Shown here piece by piece: positions 18,348 through 27,732 of a stretch of 64,000 nt of DNA. The stretch lies in contig NZ_JBBMEX010000008.1 of NCBI RefSeq assembly GCF_040096355.1, positions 1 to 64,000 on the forward strand, in the 5' to 3' direction. The DNA is from Maccoyibacter intestinihominis (lineage in GTDB: Bacteria > Bacillota > Clostridia > Lachnospirales > Lachnospiraceae). The notes below the pieces were generated by a model. That model saw only the letters and a program-made list of their open reading frames with translations. It had not been told where the DNA came from and did not search any database. How positions within the stretch are numbered: the first letter of the stretch is position 1; the number at the start of each line of letters is the position of its first letter. The position numbers and the translations under genes are program-made.

Positions 18348-20723
18348 ATGATAAAAAGGATTTCAGCAGTATTTTTAATAACAGCCATGATCATTGGATT
18401 GTGTCCCCAGACTGTTTATGCTGAGAACGAAACAGGACAGGCAGAGAACAGTCAACAGACAGCAGAACAGGGAGAGGGGTATCATTTTGTGGACTTGGAG
18501 CTGCCAAAGACAGCCGGAACACAGTCAAAAGCAGGAGTACGGGCATATGGTGCCGGCATTCCTGAAAAGTATGATGCCAGAAGCCTGATCGGAACTGTCA
18601 GAAAACAGGGCGGTTATCAGACCTGCTGGTCCTTTGCGGCTTTAGCATCGGCAGAAGCATCCTTAATTACAAAAGGCTATGCTACCAATGCATTAGATTT
18701 ATCAGAATATCAGCTTGCATACTTTTTCTATCACCATGTGACAGACCCGCTTGGAAATACAGAAGGTGATGCAACAAGGCCATTGACAAAAGATTTTGCA
18801 AATCAGGGCGGTAATTCCATGTTTACCACCTGGGCACTTGCCGGCTGGCAGGGAGCAGCTTTAGAAAGTGCGCTGCCATATGATACGTTAAGTACAACGG
18901 CACAGTTACCGGATTCACTGGCATATGGACAGGATTGGGCACATATGCAGAATGCATACTGGATCAGTTCGAGTGATATGGAATCCATCAAACAGATGGT
19001 CATGCAATATGGGGCAGTAAATATCGGATATCAGGAAAGTGGCGGCTATCGAAACGCAACCTATAATTCATATTATAATCCAAGTGGAACAGGCAGCGGT
19101 CATGCAGTCACCATTGTCGGCTGGGATGATGCCTTTTCAAAAGAACATTTCAATCAGACCCCCAAAGAGGACGGTGCATGGCTGATCCGCAACAGTTGGG
19201 GAACTGATTCGGGAGAAAACGGATATTTCTGGATGTCCTATGAAGATGCATCCATATCTTCTCAGGCATTTGTATTTGATTTTGAAAGAGCGGATAATTA
19301 CAGTTATAATTATCAGTATGATGGTGGAAACGGAATCTCAAGGATCAAGATCAATAACAATGGCATGGCGGGTGACATATTCAAAGTTTATGGAAGCTCA
19401 CCACAGATACTTTCGGCAGTATCGTTAGGAATATATGATACCAATGTAAAATACAAATTATCCATATATAAAGACCCGGATGCAGGCAATCCGACCAGCG
19501 GCACACTTGCAGCAACTCAGAGCGGAACAATGCCGGGATATGCAGGATATTATACGATTCCATTAGAAAAACAGATTATTTTATATCCGGGACATACTTT
19601 TTCCGTGGTATATCAGTTAGAAAATCCGTCGGGAAATGAAGTGACGATTTTTGTAGACACTTCTTATACAAATGGCGGCTGGATTTCCTTTAAGAGCAGT
19701 ACGGCAGCAGGACAGAGCCTGCTCAAAATGAGCAGCACATCCGGCTGGTATGACCTGCATACAAACACAACTCCGATGTGTGCAAGGATCAAGGCATTTA
19801 CAAAGACCACTGCCTGCCTGCATACGGATCAGGAAACTTCCGTTACAAAGGCAGATGCATCGAAGGGCACGGATGGAAGCATCACCACCAAATGTAAGGA
19901 TTGTAATATCACTTTGAGTAAGAGCAACATTTCAGCACCGAATAAGATCGTATTAGGAAATGACTCCTATACCTATGATGGAAAAACGAAAGAACCATCG
20001 GTAAAGGTATATGATAAAACCGGAAAAGTGATTTCGGCGGCAAATTATACGATAAGCCGGAGTTCCGGCAGAAAAGAGCCGGGAACCTATACCGTAAAAG
20101 TGACATTTAAAGGAAATTACAGTGGCACTTTGAGTTCCTCTTTTAAGATTCAATTAGGTAAGGTAAAGGGGTTAAAAAATGGTACATTAAAAACAGATTC
20201 CGTTCAGATCAAGTGGAACAAACTGACCGGAGCAACGAATTATCAGATATACCGATATGATTCCGCAAAGAAAAAATATGTCAAACTTAAGACAGTATCA
20301 TCCGGTAAGAGTTCTTATACCGATAAAAAACGTGAGGCGGCAAGGGCATATAAGTATAAAATCCGTGCATACCGGAGTACAGGAGGTAAGACCTCATACA
20401 GCAGCTATTCGGATGTCCTTTATACGGCAGCAAAGCCGAAAAAAGTCAGTGCTCTGACTGCAAAAAAGAAAACAAAAAACAGTGTAAAGCTGACATGGAA
20501 AAAGACAACGCGGGCAGACGGATATCAGATATATCGTTATAATTCCACAAAAAAGAAGTGGGAAAAGGTAACGACCATCAAAAAAGGTACTACGGTAACT
20601 TATACGAATAAGAAACTGAAATCTAAGAAAACTTATCAATATAAAGTCCGTGCATACAGACAGAATGGCAATACAACGGCTTACGGTTCTTATTCTGACA
20701 TTTTAAAGGTCAGGACAAAGTAA
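18348..20723 (+). CDS. secreted papain-like (C1A) cysteine protease with Fn3-like repeats
   Basis: A 791-aa protein with an N-terminal signal peptide (residues 1-25, ending VYA). The C1 peptidase domain has Cys93 in QTCWSFAALASAEA, His252 in GSGHAVTIVGWDD and Asn282 in WLIRNSWGTDSGENGYFWMS. A lectin-like beta region follows, then a short Cys-containing segment (about 490-525), an Ig-like module (YTYDGKTKEPSVKVYD) and two C-terminal modules with YQIYRYDSAKKKY and YKYKIRAYRS. These two are the same repeat type as in the upstream amidase. Similar proteins are found on the surface of gut Firmicutes. The 18-base gap to the amidase suggests co-transcription. Confidence 0.9.
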   Translation: MIKRISAVFLITAMIIGLCPQTVYAENETGQAENSQQTAEQGEGYHFVDLELPKTAGTQSKAGVRAYGAGIPEKYDARSLIGTVRKQGGYQTCWSFAALASAEASLITKGYATNALDLSEYQLAYFFYHHVTDPLGNTEGDATRPLTKDFANQGGNSMFTTWALAGWQGAALESALPYDTLSTTAQLPDSLAYGQDWAHMQNAYWISSSDMESIKQMVMQYGAVNIGYQESGGYRNATYNSYYNPSGTGSGHAVTIVGWDDAFSKEHFNQTPKEDGAWLIRNSWGTDSGENGYFWMSYEDASISSQAFVFDFERADNYSYNYQYDGGNGISRIKINNNGMAGDIFKVYGSSPQILSAVSLGIYDTNVKYKLSIYKDPDAGNPTSGTLAATQSGTMPGYAGYYTIPLEKQIILYPGHTFSVVYQLENPSGNEVTIFVDTSYTNGGWISFKSSTAAGQSLLKMSSTSGWYDLHTNTTPMCARIKAFTKTTACLHTDQETSVTKADASKGTDGSITTKCKDCNITLSKSNISAPNKIVLGNDSYTYDGKTKEPSVKVYDKTGKVISAANYTISRSSGRKEPGTYTVKVTFKGNYSGTLSSSFKIQLGKVKGLKNGTLKTDSVQIKWNKLTGATNYQIYRYDSAKKKYVKLKTVSSGKSSYTDKKREAARAYKYKIRAYRSTGGKTSYSSYSDVLYTAAKPKKVSALTAKKKTKNSVKLTWKKTTRADGYQIYRYNSTKKKWEKVTTIKKGTTVTYTNKKLKSKKTYQYKVRAYRQNGNTTAYGSYSDILKVRTK

Positions 20724-20731
20724 GGAACTGT

Positions 20732-20760
20732 TAGACATTACCAATATTTTGTGTTACAAT
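20732..20760 (+). promoter_or_regulatory. promoter of glycan locus B
   Basis: TAGACA (5 of 6 matches to the -35 consensus) and TACAAT (20755-20760) are 17 bases apart, about 60 bases before ugd. No terminator is evident between the protease stop and this site. Confidence 0.6.
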
Positions 20761-20822
20761 TAATTAGTTATTATGAACACACTAGGTAAAATAGATAAAA
20801 ATAGTAATGTGAGGAAAATAAT

Positions 20823-22025
20823 ATGAAGATTGCAGTAGCAGGAACAGGATATGTGGGATTGTCAATTTCCGTATTACTGGCACAGCATAATGATGTATAT
20901 GCCGTAGATATTATACCGGAAAAAGTGGCAATGATTAATAATAAGAAGTCTCCGATCGTAGACAAGGAGATTGAAGAATATTTAGCGGAAAAAGAACTTT
21001 CCCTGACAGCAACCCTGGATGCAAAAGAAGCGTATACAGATGCAGAGTTTGTAGTGATAGCAACACCGACAAATTATGATGAGAAGAAAAATTATTTTGA
21101 TACCAGTTCCGTAGAGCAGGTCATTGAAACCGTTATGGACATCAATCCAAATGCGATCATGGTCATCAAATCTACAGTTCCGGTAGGATATACAAAAAAT
21201 GTGCGTGCAAAATTCAACTGTGAGAACATCATTTTTGCACCGGAATTTTTAAGAGAAGGACGGGCACTTTATGACAACCTTTATCCGTCCAGAATTATTG
21301 TGGGTGCACCACAGGATGATGAAAGACTCTGTAAGGCAGCAGGAAAATTCGCAGATTTAATCGCAGAAGGTGCGATCAAAAAAGACATTCCGATGCTGTT
21401 TACGGATACGACAGAGGCAGAGGCGGTAAAATTATTTGCGAATACTTATTTAGCACTGCGCGTAAGCTTTTTCAATGAGTTAGATACTTATGCAGAGGTG
21501 CATGGTCTCAATACCAAACAGATCATTGACGGTGTGGGACTTGACCCAAGAATCGGTTCTCATTACAACAATCCGTCCTTTGGTTACGGTGGATACTGTC
21601 TGCCAAAAGACACCAAACAGTTATTGGCAAATTATCAGGACGTGCCGGAGAACATCATTGAGGCGATCGTAGATGCCAACCGTACCAGAAAAGATTTTGT
21701 GGCAGAGAGAATTTTAGAAAAAGCAGGATTTCCGGAAAAATCCGATGTCAAAGTCGGTGTATACCGTCTGACCATGAAATCCAATTCCGACAACTTCCGT
21801 CAGTCATCCATACAGGGTGTTATGAAACGTATCAAAGCAAAAGGTGTAGAAGTTGTAGTATACGAGCCGACACTGAACGAAGAGAAATTCTACGGAAGCC
21901 GTGTGACACATGATTTAGATGCATTTAAGCAGGAATGTGATGTCATCGTGGCAAACCGTTTTACAGATGAGTTAGAAGATGTATTTGAAAAAGTCTACAC
22001 CAGAGACTTATATATGAGAGATTAA
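20823..22025 (+). CDS. ugd: UDP-glucose 6-dehydrogenase
   Basis: Oxidises UDP-glucose to UDP-glucuronate with two NAD+. The 400-aa length is usual for short bacterial Ugd. Motifs are GTGYVGLS at residues 7-14, KSTVPVGYT, FAPEFLREGRALYD, and the catalytic cysteine in GYGGYCLPKDTKQL (about residue 260). GDP-mannose dehydrogenases share the fold, but the loop FLREGRALYDNLYPSRI matches the UDP-glucose type. It is the first gene of locus B and supplies an acidic sugar for a capsule-like polymer. Confidence 0.9.
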   Translation: MKIAVAGTGYVGLSISVLLAQHNDVYAVDIIPEKVAMINNKKSPIVDKEIEEYLAEKELSLTATLDAKEAYTDAEFVVIATPTNYDEKKNYFDTSSVEQVIETVMDINPNAIMVIKSTVPVGYTKNVRAKFNCENIIFAPEFLREGRALYDNLYPSRIIVGAPQDDERLCKAAGKFADLIAEGAIKKDIPMLFTDTTEAEAVKLFANTYLALRVSFFNELDTYAEVHGLNTKQIIDGVGLDPRIGSHYNNPSFGYGGYCLPKDTKQLLANYQDVPENIIEAIVDANRTRKDFVAERILEKAGFPEKSDVKVGVYRLTMKSNSDNFRQSSIQGVMKRIKAKGVEVVVYEPTLNEEKFYGSRVTHDLDAFKQECDVIVANRFTDELEDVFEKVYTRDLYMRD

Positions 22026-22046
22026 AAGGAGAAATGGAGAAGAATT

Positions 22047-22781
22047 ATGTCGACCAGCGTGGTGTTATTGGCGTATAAAGAAGCCGAGAATCTGAAAATT
22101 TTATTGCCACAGATTCATAAAGTGATGGAGAAATTAAAGGACGATTACGAAGTCATAGTAATTGATTCTGCGAAACCATTAGACAACACCAAGGAGGTAT
22201 GTGAGAAAAATAATACTCTGTATTATCCGCAGGAAGAGCCGGGATATGCAGGAGCGTTCCGTACCGGTATCAAGTATGTAACCAAAAAACGAATGTTAGT
22301 ATTAGATGCCGATGGTTCTCACAATCCGAAAAATATTGCAGATATCAGCAGAATGTTTGATAGAGGAGGTTATGACATTGTCATAGGTTCGAGATATACG
22401 AAAGGCGGAGTGTCCAATGACTCAAAGACTTCCTATATCATGTCAAAGATTCTCAATACGACCATGCGTCTTTGTCTGGGAATCCGGGCAAAAGACATTT
22501 CCACAAGTTACCGGATGTATGATGCAAAGCAGATCAAAGCGGTAACACTGACACGCAATAATTACGATGTGCTGCAGGAGGTTATCCTGCGGATGAAGAT
22601 CAATAAGCGTGAGCAGGGAAAGAAATTAAATATAGGCGAGACACCGATCACATTTAACAAGCGGATGTACGGGGAATCCAAACGTCAGCTTTTGAAATTT
22701 ATCAGAGGTTATATCGTTACGTTGTTTATGCTGATCCGCATAAATCTGGTATCCTTATTAAAAAGATCAAAAAAGAAATAA
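22047..22781 (+). CDS. family 2 glycosyltransferase
   Basis: A 244-aa GT-A glycosyltransferase of the DPM1-like group. It has SVVLLAYKEAENLKILLPQI at the N-terminus, VLDADGSHNPKNI (metal site) near residue 86 and IVIGSRYTKGG near residue 110. A short hydrophobic stretch near the C-terminus (YIVTLFMLIRINLVSLL) may anchor it to the membrane. It likely uses a nucleotide sugar made by its neighbours (GDP-mannose, GDP-rhamnose or UDP-glucuronate). Acceptor and donor are unknown. Confidence 0.85.
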   Translation: MSTSVVLLAYKEAENLKILLPQIHKVMEKLKDDYEVIVIDSAKPLDNTKEVCEKNNTLYYPQEEPGYAGAFRTGIKYVTKKRMLVLDADGSHNPKNIADISRMFDRGGYDIVIGSRYTKGGVSNDSKTSYIMSKILNTTMRLCLGIRAKDISTSYRMYDAKQIKAVTLTRNNYDVLQEVILRMKINKREQGKKLNIGETPITFNKRMYGESKRQLLKFIRGYIVTLFMLIRINLVSLLKRSKKK

Positions 22782-22811
22782 TTCTAAAAATACAAACAGG
22801 AGGACTGATGC

Positions 22812-23882
22812 ATGAAAAAGACAGCCTTGATCATGGCAGGAGGAAGAGGAGAACGTTTCTGGCCAAGAAGCAGAAAGCACATGCCGAAACAGTTTTTATC
22901 TCTGACAGATGATGGAAAGACAATGATACAGCTTACGGTAGAGAGAATCCGTCCGCTGGTAGAATTAGAAGATATCTATATTGCAACAAACAAAGATTAC
23001 AAACCGCTCGTATTAGAACAGCTTCCGGGAATTCCGGAGGAGAACATCCTCTGCGAACCGATCGGAAGAAATACGGCACCTTGTATCGGTTTAGGAGCAA
23101 TACACATAGCAAAAAAATATGAGGATGCACTGATGATGGTATTGCCATCAGACCATCTGATCAAATACAATACCATGTTTGTCAACACACTGTCTGAAGG
23201 TTGCGCAGTAGCAGAAAAGGGTGCCAATCTGGTAACGATCGGAATTACCCCGGACTATCCGGAGACCGGTTACGGCTACATCAAGTTCAATTCTGATAAA
23301 ACAGACGGTCAGGCATATGAAGTAGAACGCTTTGTAGAAAAACCGAGTTTAGAGGTTGCAAAAGAATACTTAGCAACAGAGGAATACCTCTGGAACAGTG
23401 GAATGTTTGTCTGGAAGATCTCCACGATCTTGGATAATCTGAAAAAATATATGGGTTCTACCTATGAGGGACTGATGAAGATCAAAGATGCCATCGGAAC
23501 ACCGGAAGAAGATATTGTACTTGAAAATATTTTCCCGACTTTCCAGTCAGAGTCCATCGACTATGGCATTATGGAAAAGGCATCCAATATCTATATTCTG
23601 CCGGGAGTGTTCGGATGGGACGATGTCGGCTCCTGGTTAGCGGTTGGAAGAATCAAAAAATCCAACGAAAACGGAAATGTAGTAAATGGTAATATTATTA
23701 CCATAAACAGTAAGAATAATATTATAGAGGGAAGTCAGAAGCTGATCGCCACGGTTGGAATCGAAGACCTGATCATCGTAGATACAGAGGATGCAACCCT
23801 GATCTGCAACAAAAACAGTGCCGGAGATATCAAAAAGGTACTCGAAAACTTAAAGATCTGCAATCGTGATGAGTATATCTAA
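22812..23882 (+). CDS. manC: mannose-1-phosphate guanylyltransferase
   Basis: Makes GDP-mannose from mannose-1-phosphate and GTP. It is the short form (356 aa), lacking the C-terminal isomerase domain of bifunctional AlgA. GGRGERFWPRSRKHMPKQF is the nucleotide-binding signature, VEKPSLEVAKEYL and LWNSGMFVWK follow, and GVFGWDDVGSW is the family substrate motif. The isomerase function is provided separately by manA at 27733. It directly precedes gmd, which uses its product. Confidence 0.93.
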   Translation: MKKTALIMAGGRGERFWPRSRKHMPKQFLSLTDDGKTMIQLTVERIRPLVELEDIYIATNKDYKPLVLEQLPGIPEENILCEPIGRNTAPCIGLGAIHIAKKYEDALMMVLPSDHLIKYNTMFVNTLSEGCAVAEKGANLVTIGITPDYPETGYGYIKFNSDKTDGQAYEVERFVEKPSLEVAKEYLATEEYLWNSGMFVWKISTILDNLKKYMGSTYEGLMKIKDAIGTPEEDIVLENIFPTFQSESIDYGIMEKASNIYILPGVFGWDDVGSWLAVGRIKKSNENGNVVNGNIITINSKNNIIEGSQKLIATVGIEDLIIVDTEDATLICNKNSAGDIKKVLENLKICNRDEYI

Positions 23883-23930
23883 ATACGAAAAGTAAAAAGC
23901 TTCAAAGGAAGAAAAATAAGGAGAATAAAC

Positions 23931-24962
23931 ATGAAAAACGCATTAATTACAGGAATCACAGGACAGGATGGTTCATACTTAGCAGAACTGTTATTAGAAA
24001 AGGGCTACAATGTATACGGCATCATGAGAAGAAAGAGTGTCGTAGATTACGGAAATGTAGACCATATCAAAGATAAGATCAACTTTATCTATGCAGATAT
24101 GACAGACCCGATCTCATTGATTTCTGCAATGAAGATTTCTCAGGCAGATGAAGTATACAACTTAGCAGCGCAGTCATTTGTTGCGACTTCCTGGGATACA
24201 CCGATCGGAACAGCAGAGATTGATGCATTAGGTGTTACCAATATGTTAGAAGCGATCCGTACCGTAAAACCAAGCTGCCGTTTCTATCAGGCATCTACTT
24301 CCGAAATGTTTGGAAAAGTACAGGAGATCCCACAGAAAGAGACCACACCGTTCTATCCGAGAAGTCCATACGGAGTAGCAAAACTTTACGGACACTGGAT
24401 CACAAAGAACTATCGTGAAAGCTACGGACTGTATGCATGCAGCGGAATCTTATTCAATCACGAGAGTGAGAGAAGAGGAAAAGAGTTTGTAACCCGTAAG
24501 ATCACAGATGCAGTAGCAAGAATTAAGCATGGTGTACAGGATCATTTAGAGCTTGGAAACATGGATGCAAAGCGTGACTGGGGTCATTCAAAAGATTACG
24601 TCAGAGCAATGTGGTTAATGCTTCAGCAGGAAGAGGCAGATGATTATGTGATCGCAACCAACGAGACACGAACCGTCCGTGAATTTGTAGAGACAGCATT
24701 TGCACAGGCAGGAATCGAGATCGCATGGGAAGGAAGCGGCGTAGACGAGATCGGAAAAGACAAAGCAACCGGAAAAGTTTTAGTCAAAGTAAATCCAAAA
24801 TTCTTCCGTCCGGCAGAGGTAGAGCTTTTGATCGGAGATCCGAAAAAAGCAGAGACAACACTTGGCTGGAAACGTGAGATCGCATTTCCGGAATTAGTAG
24901 AGCGTATGGTAAAGAACGATATGGCTCTTGTAGAAGAAGAAATTAAAATCCAGAATATTTAA
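23931..24962 (+). CDS. gmd: GDP-mannose 4,6-dehydratase
   Basis: Converts GDP-D-mannose to GDP-4-keto-6-deoxy-D-mannose. A 343-aa SDR protein with GITGQDGSYLAELLL at residues 7-21, STSEMFGK (active-site Ser/Glu), the catalytic SPYGVAK and NHESERRGKEFVTRK, all typical of GMD. Its product can go to L-fucose (Fcl) or D-rhamnose (Rmd); the next gene resembles Rmd. Confidence 0.95.
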   Translation: MKNALITGITGQDGSYLAELLLEKGYNVYGIMRRKSVVDYGNVDHIKDKINFIYADMTDPISLISAMKISQADEVYNLAAQSFVATSWDTPIGTAEIDALGVTNMLEAIRTVKPSCRFYQASTSEMFGKVQEIPQKETTPFYPRSPYGVAKLYGHWITKNYRESYGLYACSGILFNHESERRGKEFVTRKITDAVARIKHGVQDHLELGNMDAKRDWGHSKDYVRAMWLMLQQEEADDYVIATNETRTVREFVETAFAQAGIEIAWEGSGVDEIGKDKATGKVLVKVNPKFFRPAEVELLIGDPKKAETTLGWKREIAFPELVERMVKNDMALVEEEIKIQNI

Positions 24963-24975
24963 TAGGGACGAAAAT

Positions 24976-25917
24976 ATGAAAGCATTGATTATAGGTGGAG
25001 CAGGCTTTGTAGGTGCGTACCTGATGCGTTATTTAAAAGAAGAACTTCATATGGAAGTTACGGTTACAAAGATGCCGCAGGAGCAGATAGAGGCAGAGAA
25101 TGTCAAAGTATGTGATCTGGACATTTTAAAAAAAGATGACATTACCGGGCTTTTTAAGGCAGAACAGCCGGACTGGATCTTTCACTTAGCAGCCCAGAGC
25201 TCCGTTAGTGTTTCCTGGAAGAATCCGGCGCTGACGATCGACGTAAACGTCAAGGGCGGCTCGAATGTATTAGAAGCATTTCGGGAATCCGGTATCAAAG
25301 CAAGAATGTTACTGATCGGTTCCGGTGAGGAATACGGACACATTCTGCCACAGGAGACACCGATCAAAGAAGATAACTGCAGCAGACCGGGCAACATCTA
25401 TGCGGCAACGAAAGCATGCCAGAATATGCTTGGAAAAATCTATGCAGATGCTTACGGATTAGATGTCATGATGGTACGGGCGTTCAATCATATCGGACCG
25501 AACCAGACACCGATGTTTGTTGTGGCAGATTTTTGTCAGCAGGCAGCAGAGATTGAAGCAGGAAAAAGAGAAGCAGTCATGCGTGTGGGAAATCTGAGTG
25601 CGAAGAGAGATTTTACGGATGTCAGAGATGTGATCCGTGCCTATGCACTGATCATGGAGCATGGAAAAGCCGGTGAGACATATAATGTCGGAAGCGGACA
25701 TGCTGTTTCTATCCAGGAGATTTTAGACACGATCGTATCTTTTTCCAAAGCCGATATCAAAGTAGAGGTAGACCCGGCAAAATTGCGACCGGTCGATGTG
25801 CCGATCATAGAGGCAGACATCCGGAAGCTGGTGGAGTGTACCGGCTGGAAACGGGAGATTCCATTAGAACGTACGATAGAAGAGACATTAGATTATTGGC
25901 GTAAAGAGGTAAAATAA
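24976..25917 (+). CDS. rmd: GDP-6-deoxy-D-mannose reductase-like (Rmd)
   Basis: A 313-aa SDR reductase expected to turn GDP-4-keto-6-deoxymannose into GDP-D-rhamnose. Motifs are GGAGFVGAYLMRYL at residues 7-20, SVSVSWKNP, GSGEEYG, the catalytic YAATK, RAFNHIGPNQ and KRDFTDVRDVIRAY, the last two typical of RMD. It lacks the epimerase-type residues I would expect of Fcl, but I could not align it. The stop codon directly abuts the next ATG. With manA, the mutase, manC and gmd it completes a pathway from fructose-6-phosphate. Confidence 0.85.
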   Translation: MKALIIGGAGFVGAYLMRYLKEELHMEVTVTKMPQEQIEAENVKVCDLDILKKDDITGLFKAEQPDWIFHLAAQSSVSVSWKNPALTIDVNVKGGSNVLEAFRESGIKARMLLIGSGEEYGHILPQETPIKEDNCSRPGNIYAATKACQNMLGKIYADAYGLDVMMVRAFNHIGPNQTPMFVVADFCQQAAEIEAGKREAVMRVGNLSAKRDFTDVRDVIRAYALIMEHGKAGETYNVGSGHAVSIQEILDTIVSFSKADIKVEVDPAKLRPVDVPIIEADIRKLVECTGWKREIPLERTIEETLDYWRKEVK

Positions 25918-27642
25918 ATGGATTATATGAAAATATATCAGCAGTGGTGCAGTGATCCTTATTTTGATGATGCTACAAAAGCCGAGCTGAAAGCAATCGA
26001 GAATAACAAAGAAGAGATAGAAGACAGATTTTACCGTCAGTTAGAATTTGGAACAGGCGGACTGCGTGGAGTGATCGGAGCCGGAACAAATCGCATGAAC
26101 ATCTATACCGTGCGTCAGGCAACACAGGGACTTGCAAATTATGTCCTGAGCCAGAACGGACAGGAAAAGGGTGTGGCAATCGCATATGACTCGAGAAGAA
26201 TGTCTACGGAATTTGCAACAGAAGCAGCACTCTGCTTAAATGCAAATGGAATAAAGACCTACATTTTTGACAGTCTGCGTCCGACACCGGAATTGTCCTT
26301 TGCAGTGCGGGAACTGCATTGCATAGCCGGAATTGTCATCACGGCAAGCCACAATCCGCGTGAATATAACGGATATAAAGTATACTGGGAAGATGGTGCG
26401 CAGATCACACCGCCACACGATAAGAACATCTTAGCAGAAGTTGCAAAGGTTACAGAGTTCTCCAGTGTAAAGACCATGGGAAAAGAAGAAGCAGTCAAAA
26501 CAGGACTTTTCCATGTGATCGATGCATCTTTAGATGACCGTTATATGGAAAAATTGAAGAAACAGAGTATCCATCCGGAGATTATCAAAGCGATGGCAAA
26601 AGATATCCGAATTGTATACACACCGCTTCACGGAACAGGAAATCTTCCGGTGCGAAGAGTATTAAAAGAGTTAGGATTTGAACAGGTTTATGTTGTACCG
26701 GAACAGGAAAAACCGGATGGTAACTTCCCAACGGTATCCTATCCGAACCCGGAAGATCCGAAAGCATTTGAGTTAGCATTAAAGTTAGCTAAAGAAAAAG
26801 ATGCAGATATTGTCTTAGCCACAGATCCGGATGCAGACCGTCTCGGCGTATACTGTAAAGATACCGTAAACGGCGGCTATATTTCCTTTACGGGAAATAT
26901 GTCCGGTATGCTGATCGCAGAGTACATCTTAAGAGAGCGTACCGAAAATGGTACCATGCCGGAAAAACCGGCGTTGGTAGAGACGATCGTAACTACCGAC
27001 ATGGCAAAGGCGATCGCAAAAGCATATGGTGTTCATTTGATCGAAGTGCTGACCGGATTCAAATTTATCGGAGAACAGATCAAGTGGTTTGAAGAGCAGA
27101 ACACATATCACTATGTATTTGGCTTAGAAGAGAGCTACGGATGTCTTGCAGGAACCTATGCAAGAGATAAAGATGCCTGCGTTGCAGTCATGATGCTCTG
27201 TGAAGTGGCAGCTTACTGCAAGTCCCAAGGAAAGACACTTTGGGATGCCATGCTTGATATGTATGAAAAATACGGTTATTATAAGGAAGGACTTGCCACG
27301 ATCACCTTAAAGGGAATCGATGGAGCACAGCAGATCCGGGATATGATGGACAAGGTAAGAAAAGAACCGCCATCAGAATTTGGAAGATTCAAAGTGCAGG
27401 CAGTCCGTGATTATAAGGCGGATACCAGAACCGATTTAGCAACAGGAAAGACAGAGTCCACCGGACTTCCGAATTCCAATGTACTGTATTATGAATTAAG
27501 TGATGGTGCATGGTGCTGCGTTCGTCCGTCCGGAACAGAACCAAAAATCAAATTTTATTTTGGAGTAAAAGGTGACAGTCTCGAGAGTTCCAAAGAGCAG
27601 TTACAGGAGCTTGAAGATGCACTGATGAAAAAGTTTAAATAG
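25918..27642 (+). CDS. pgcA: phosphohexomutase (phosphoglucomutase/phosphomannomutase)
   Basis: Interconverts hexose-6- and hexose-1-phosphates, feeding both the mannose-1-phosphate and the glucose-1-phosphate routes. The 574-aa length is that of the PgcA/PGM2-like group. The phosphoserine loop is VITASHNPREYNGYK, the metal site ATDPDADRLG, the sugar-binding loop GLEESYG, and the phosphate site CVRPSGTEPKIKFY. It starts at the base after the Rmd stop. A terminator follows at 27649, before manA. Confidence 0.92.
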   Translation: MDYMKIYQQWCSDPYFDDATKAELKAIENNKEEIEDRFYRQLEFGTGGLRGVIGAGTNRMNIYTVRQATQGLANYVLSQNGQEKGVAIAYDSRRMSTEFATEAALCLNANGIKTYIFDSLRPTPELSFAVRELHCIAGIVITASHNPREYNGYKVYWEDGAQITPPHDKNILAEVAKVTEFSSVKTMGKEEAVKTGLFHVIDASLDDRYMEKLKKQSIHPEIIKAMAKDIRIVYTPLHGTGNLPVRRVLKELGFEQVYVVPEQEKPDGNFPTVSYPNPEDPKAFELALKLAKEKDADIVLATDPDADRLGVYCKDTVNGGYISFTGNMSGMLIAEYILRERTENGTMPEKPALVETIVTTDMAKAIAKAYGVHLIEVLTGFKFIGEQIKWFEEQNTYHYVFGLEESYGCLAGTYARDKDACVAVMMLCEVAAYCKSQGKTLWDAMLDMYEKYGYYKEGLATITLKGIDGAQQIRDMMDKVRKEPPSEFGRFKVQAVRDYKADTRTDLATGKTESTGLPNSNVLYYELSDGAWCCVRPSGTEPKIKFYFGVKGDSLESSKEQLQELEDALMKKFK

Positions 27643-27648
27643 CAGAGG

Positions 27649-27684
27649 GGTGAGGGTGTTGTCACAGGCATCCTCACCATTTTT
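27649..27684 (+). terminator. intrinsic terminator after the phosphohexomutase
   Basis: GGTGAGGGTGTT (27649-27660) pairs with GGCATCCTCACC (27667-27678) through some G-U pairs, and is followed by a T-run at 27680-27684. Confidence 0.8.
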
Positions 27685-27732
27685 AGGAAATTTCAGAAAA
27701 GAAATACAAGCAATATAATAGAAGGAAGAAGT

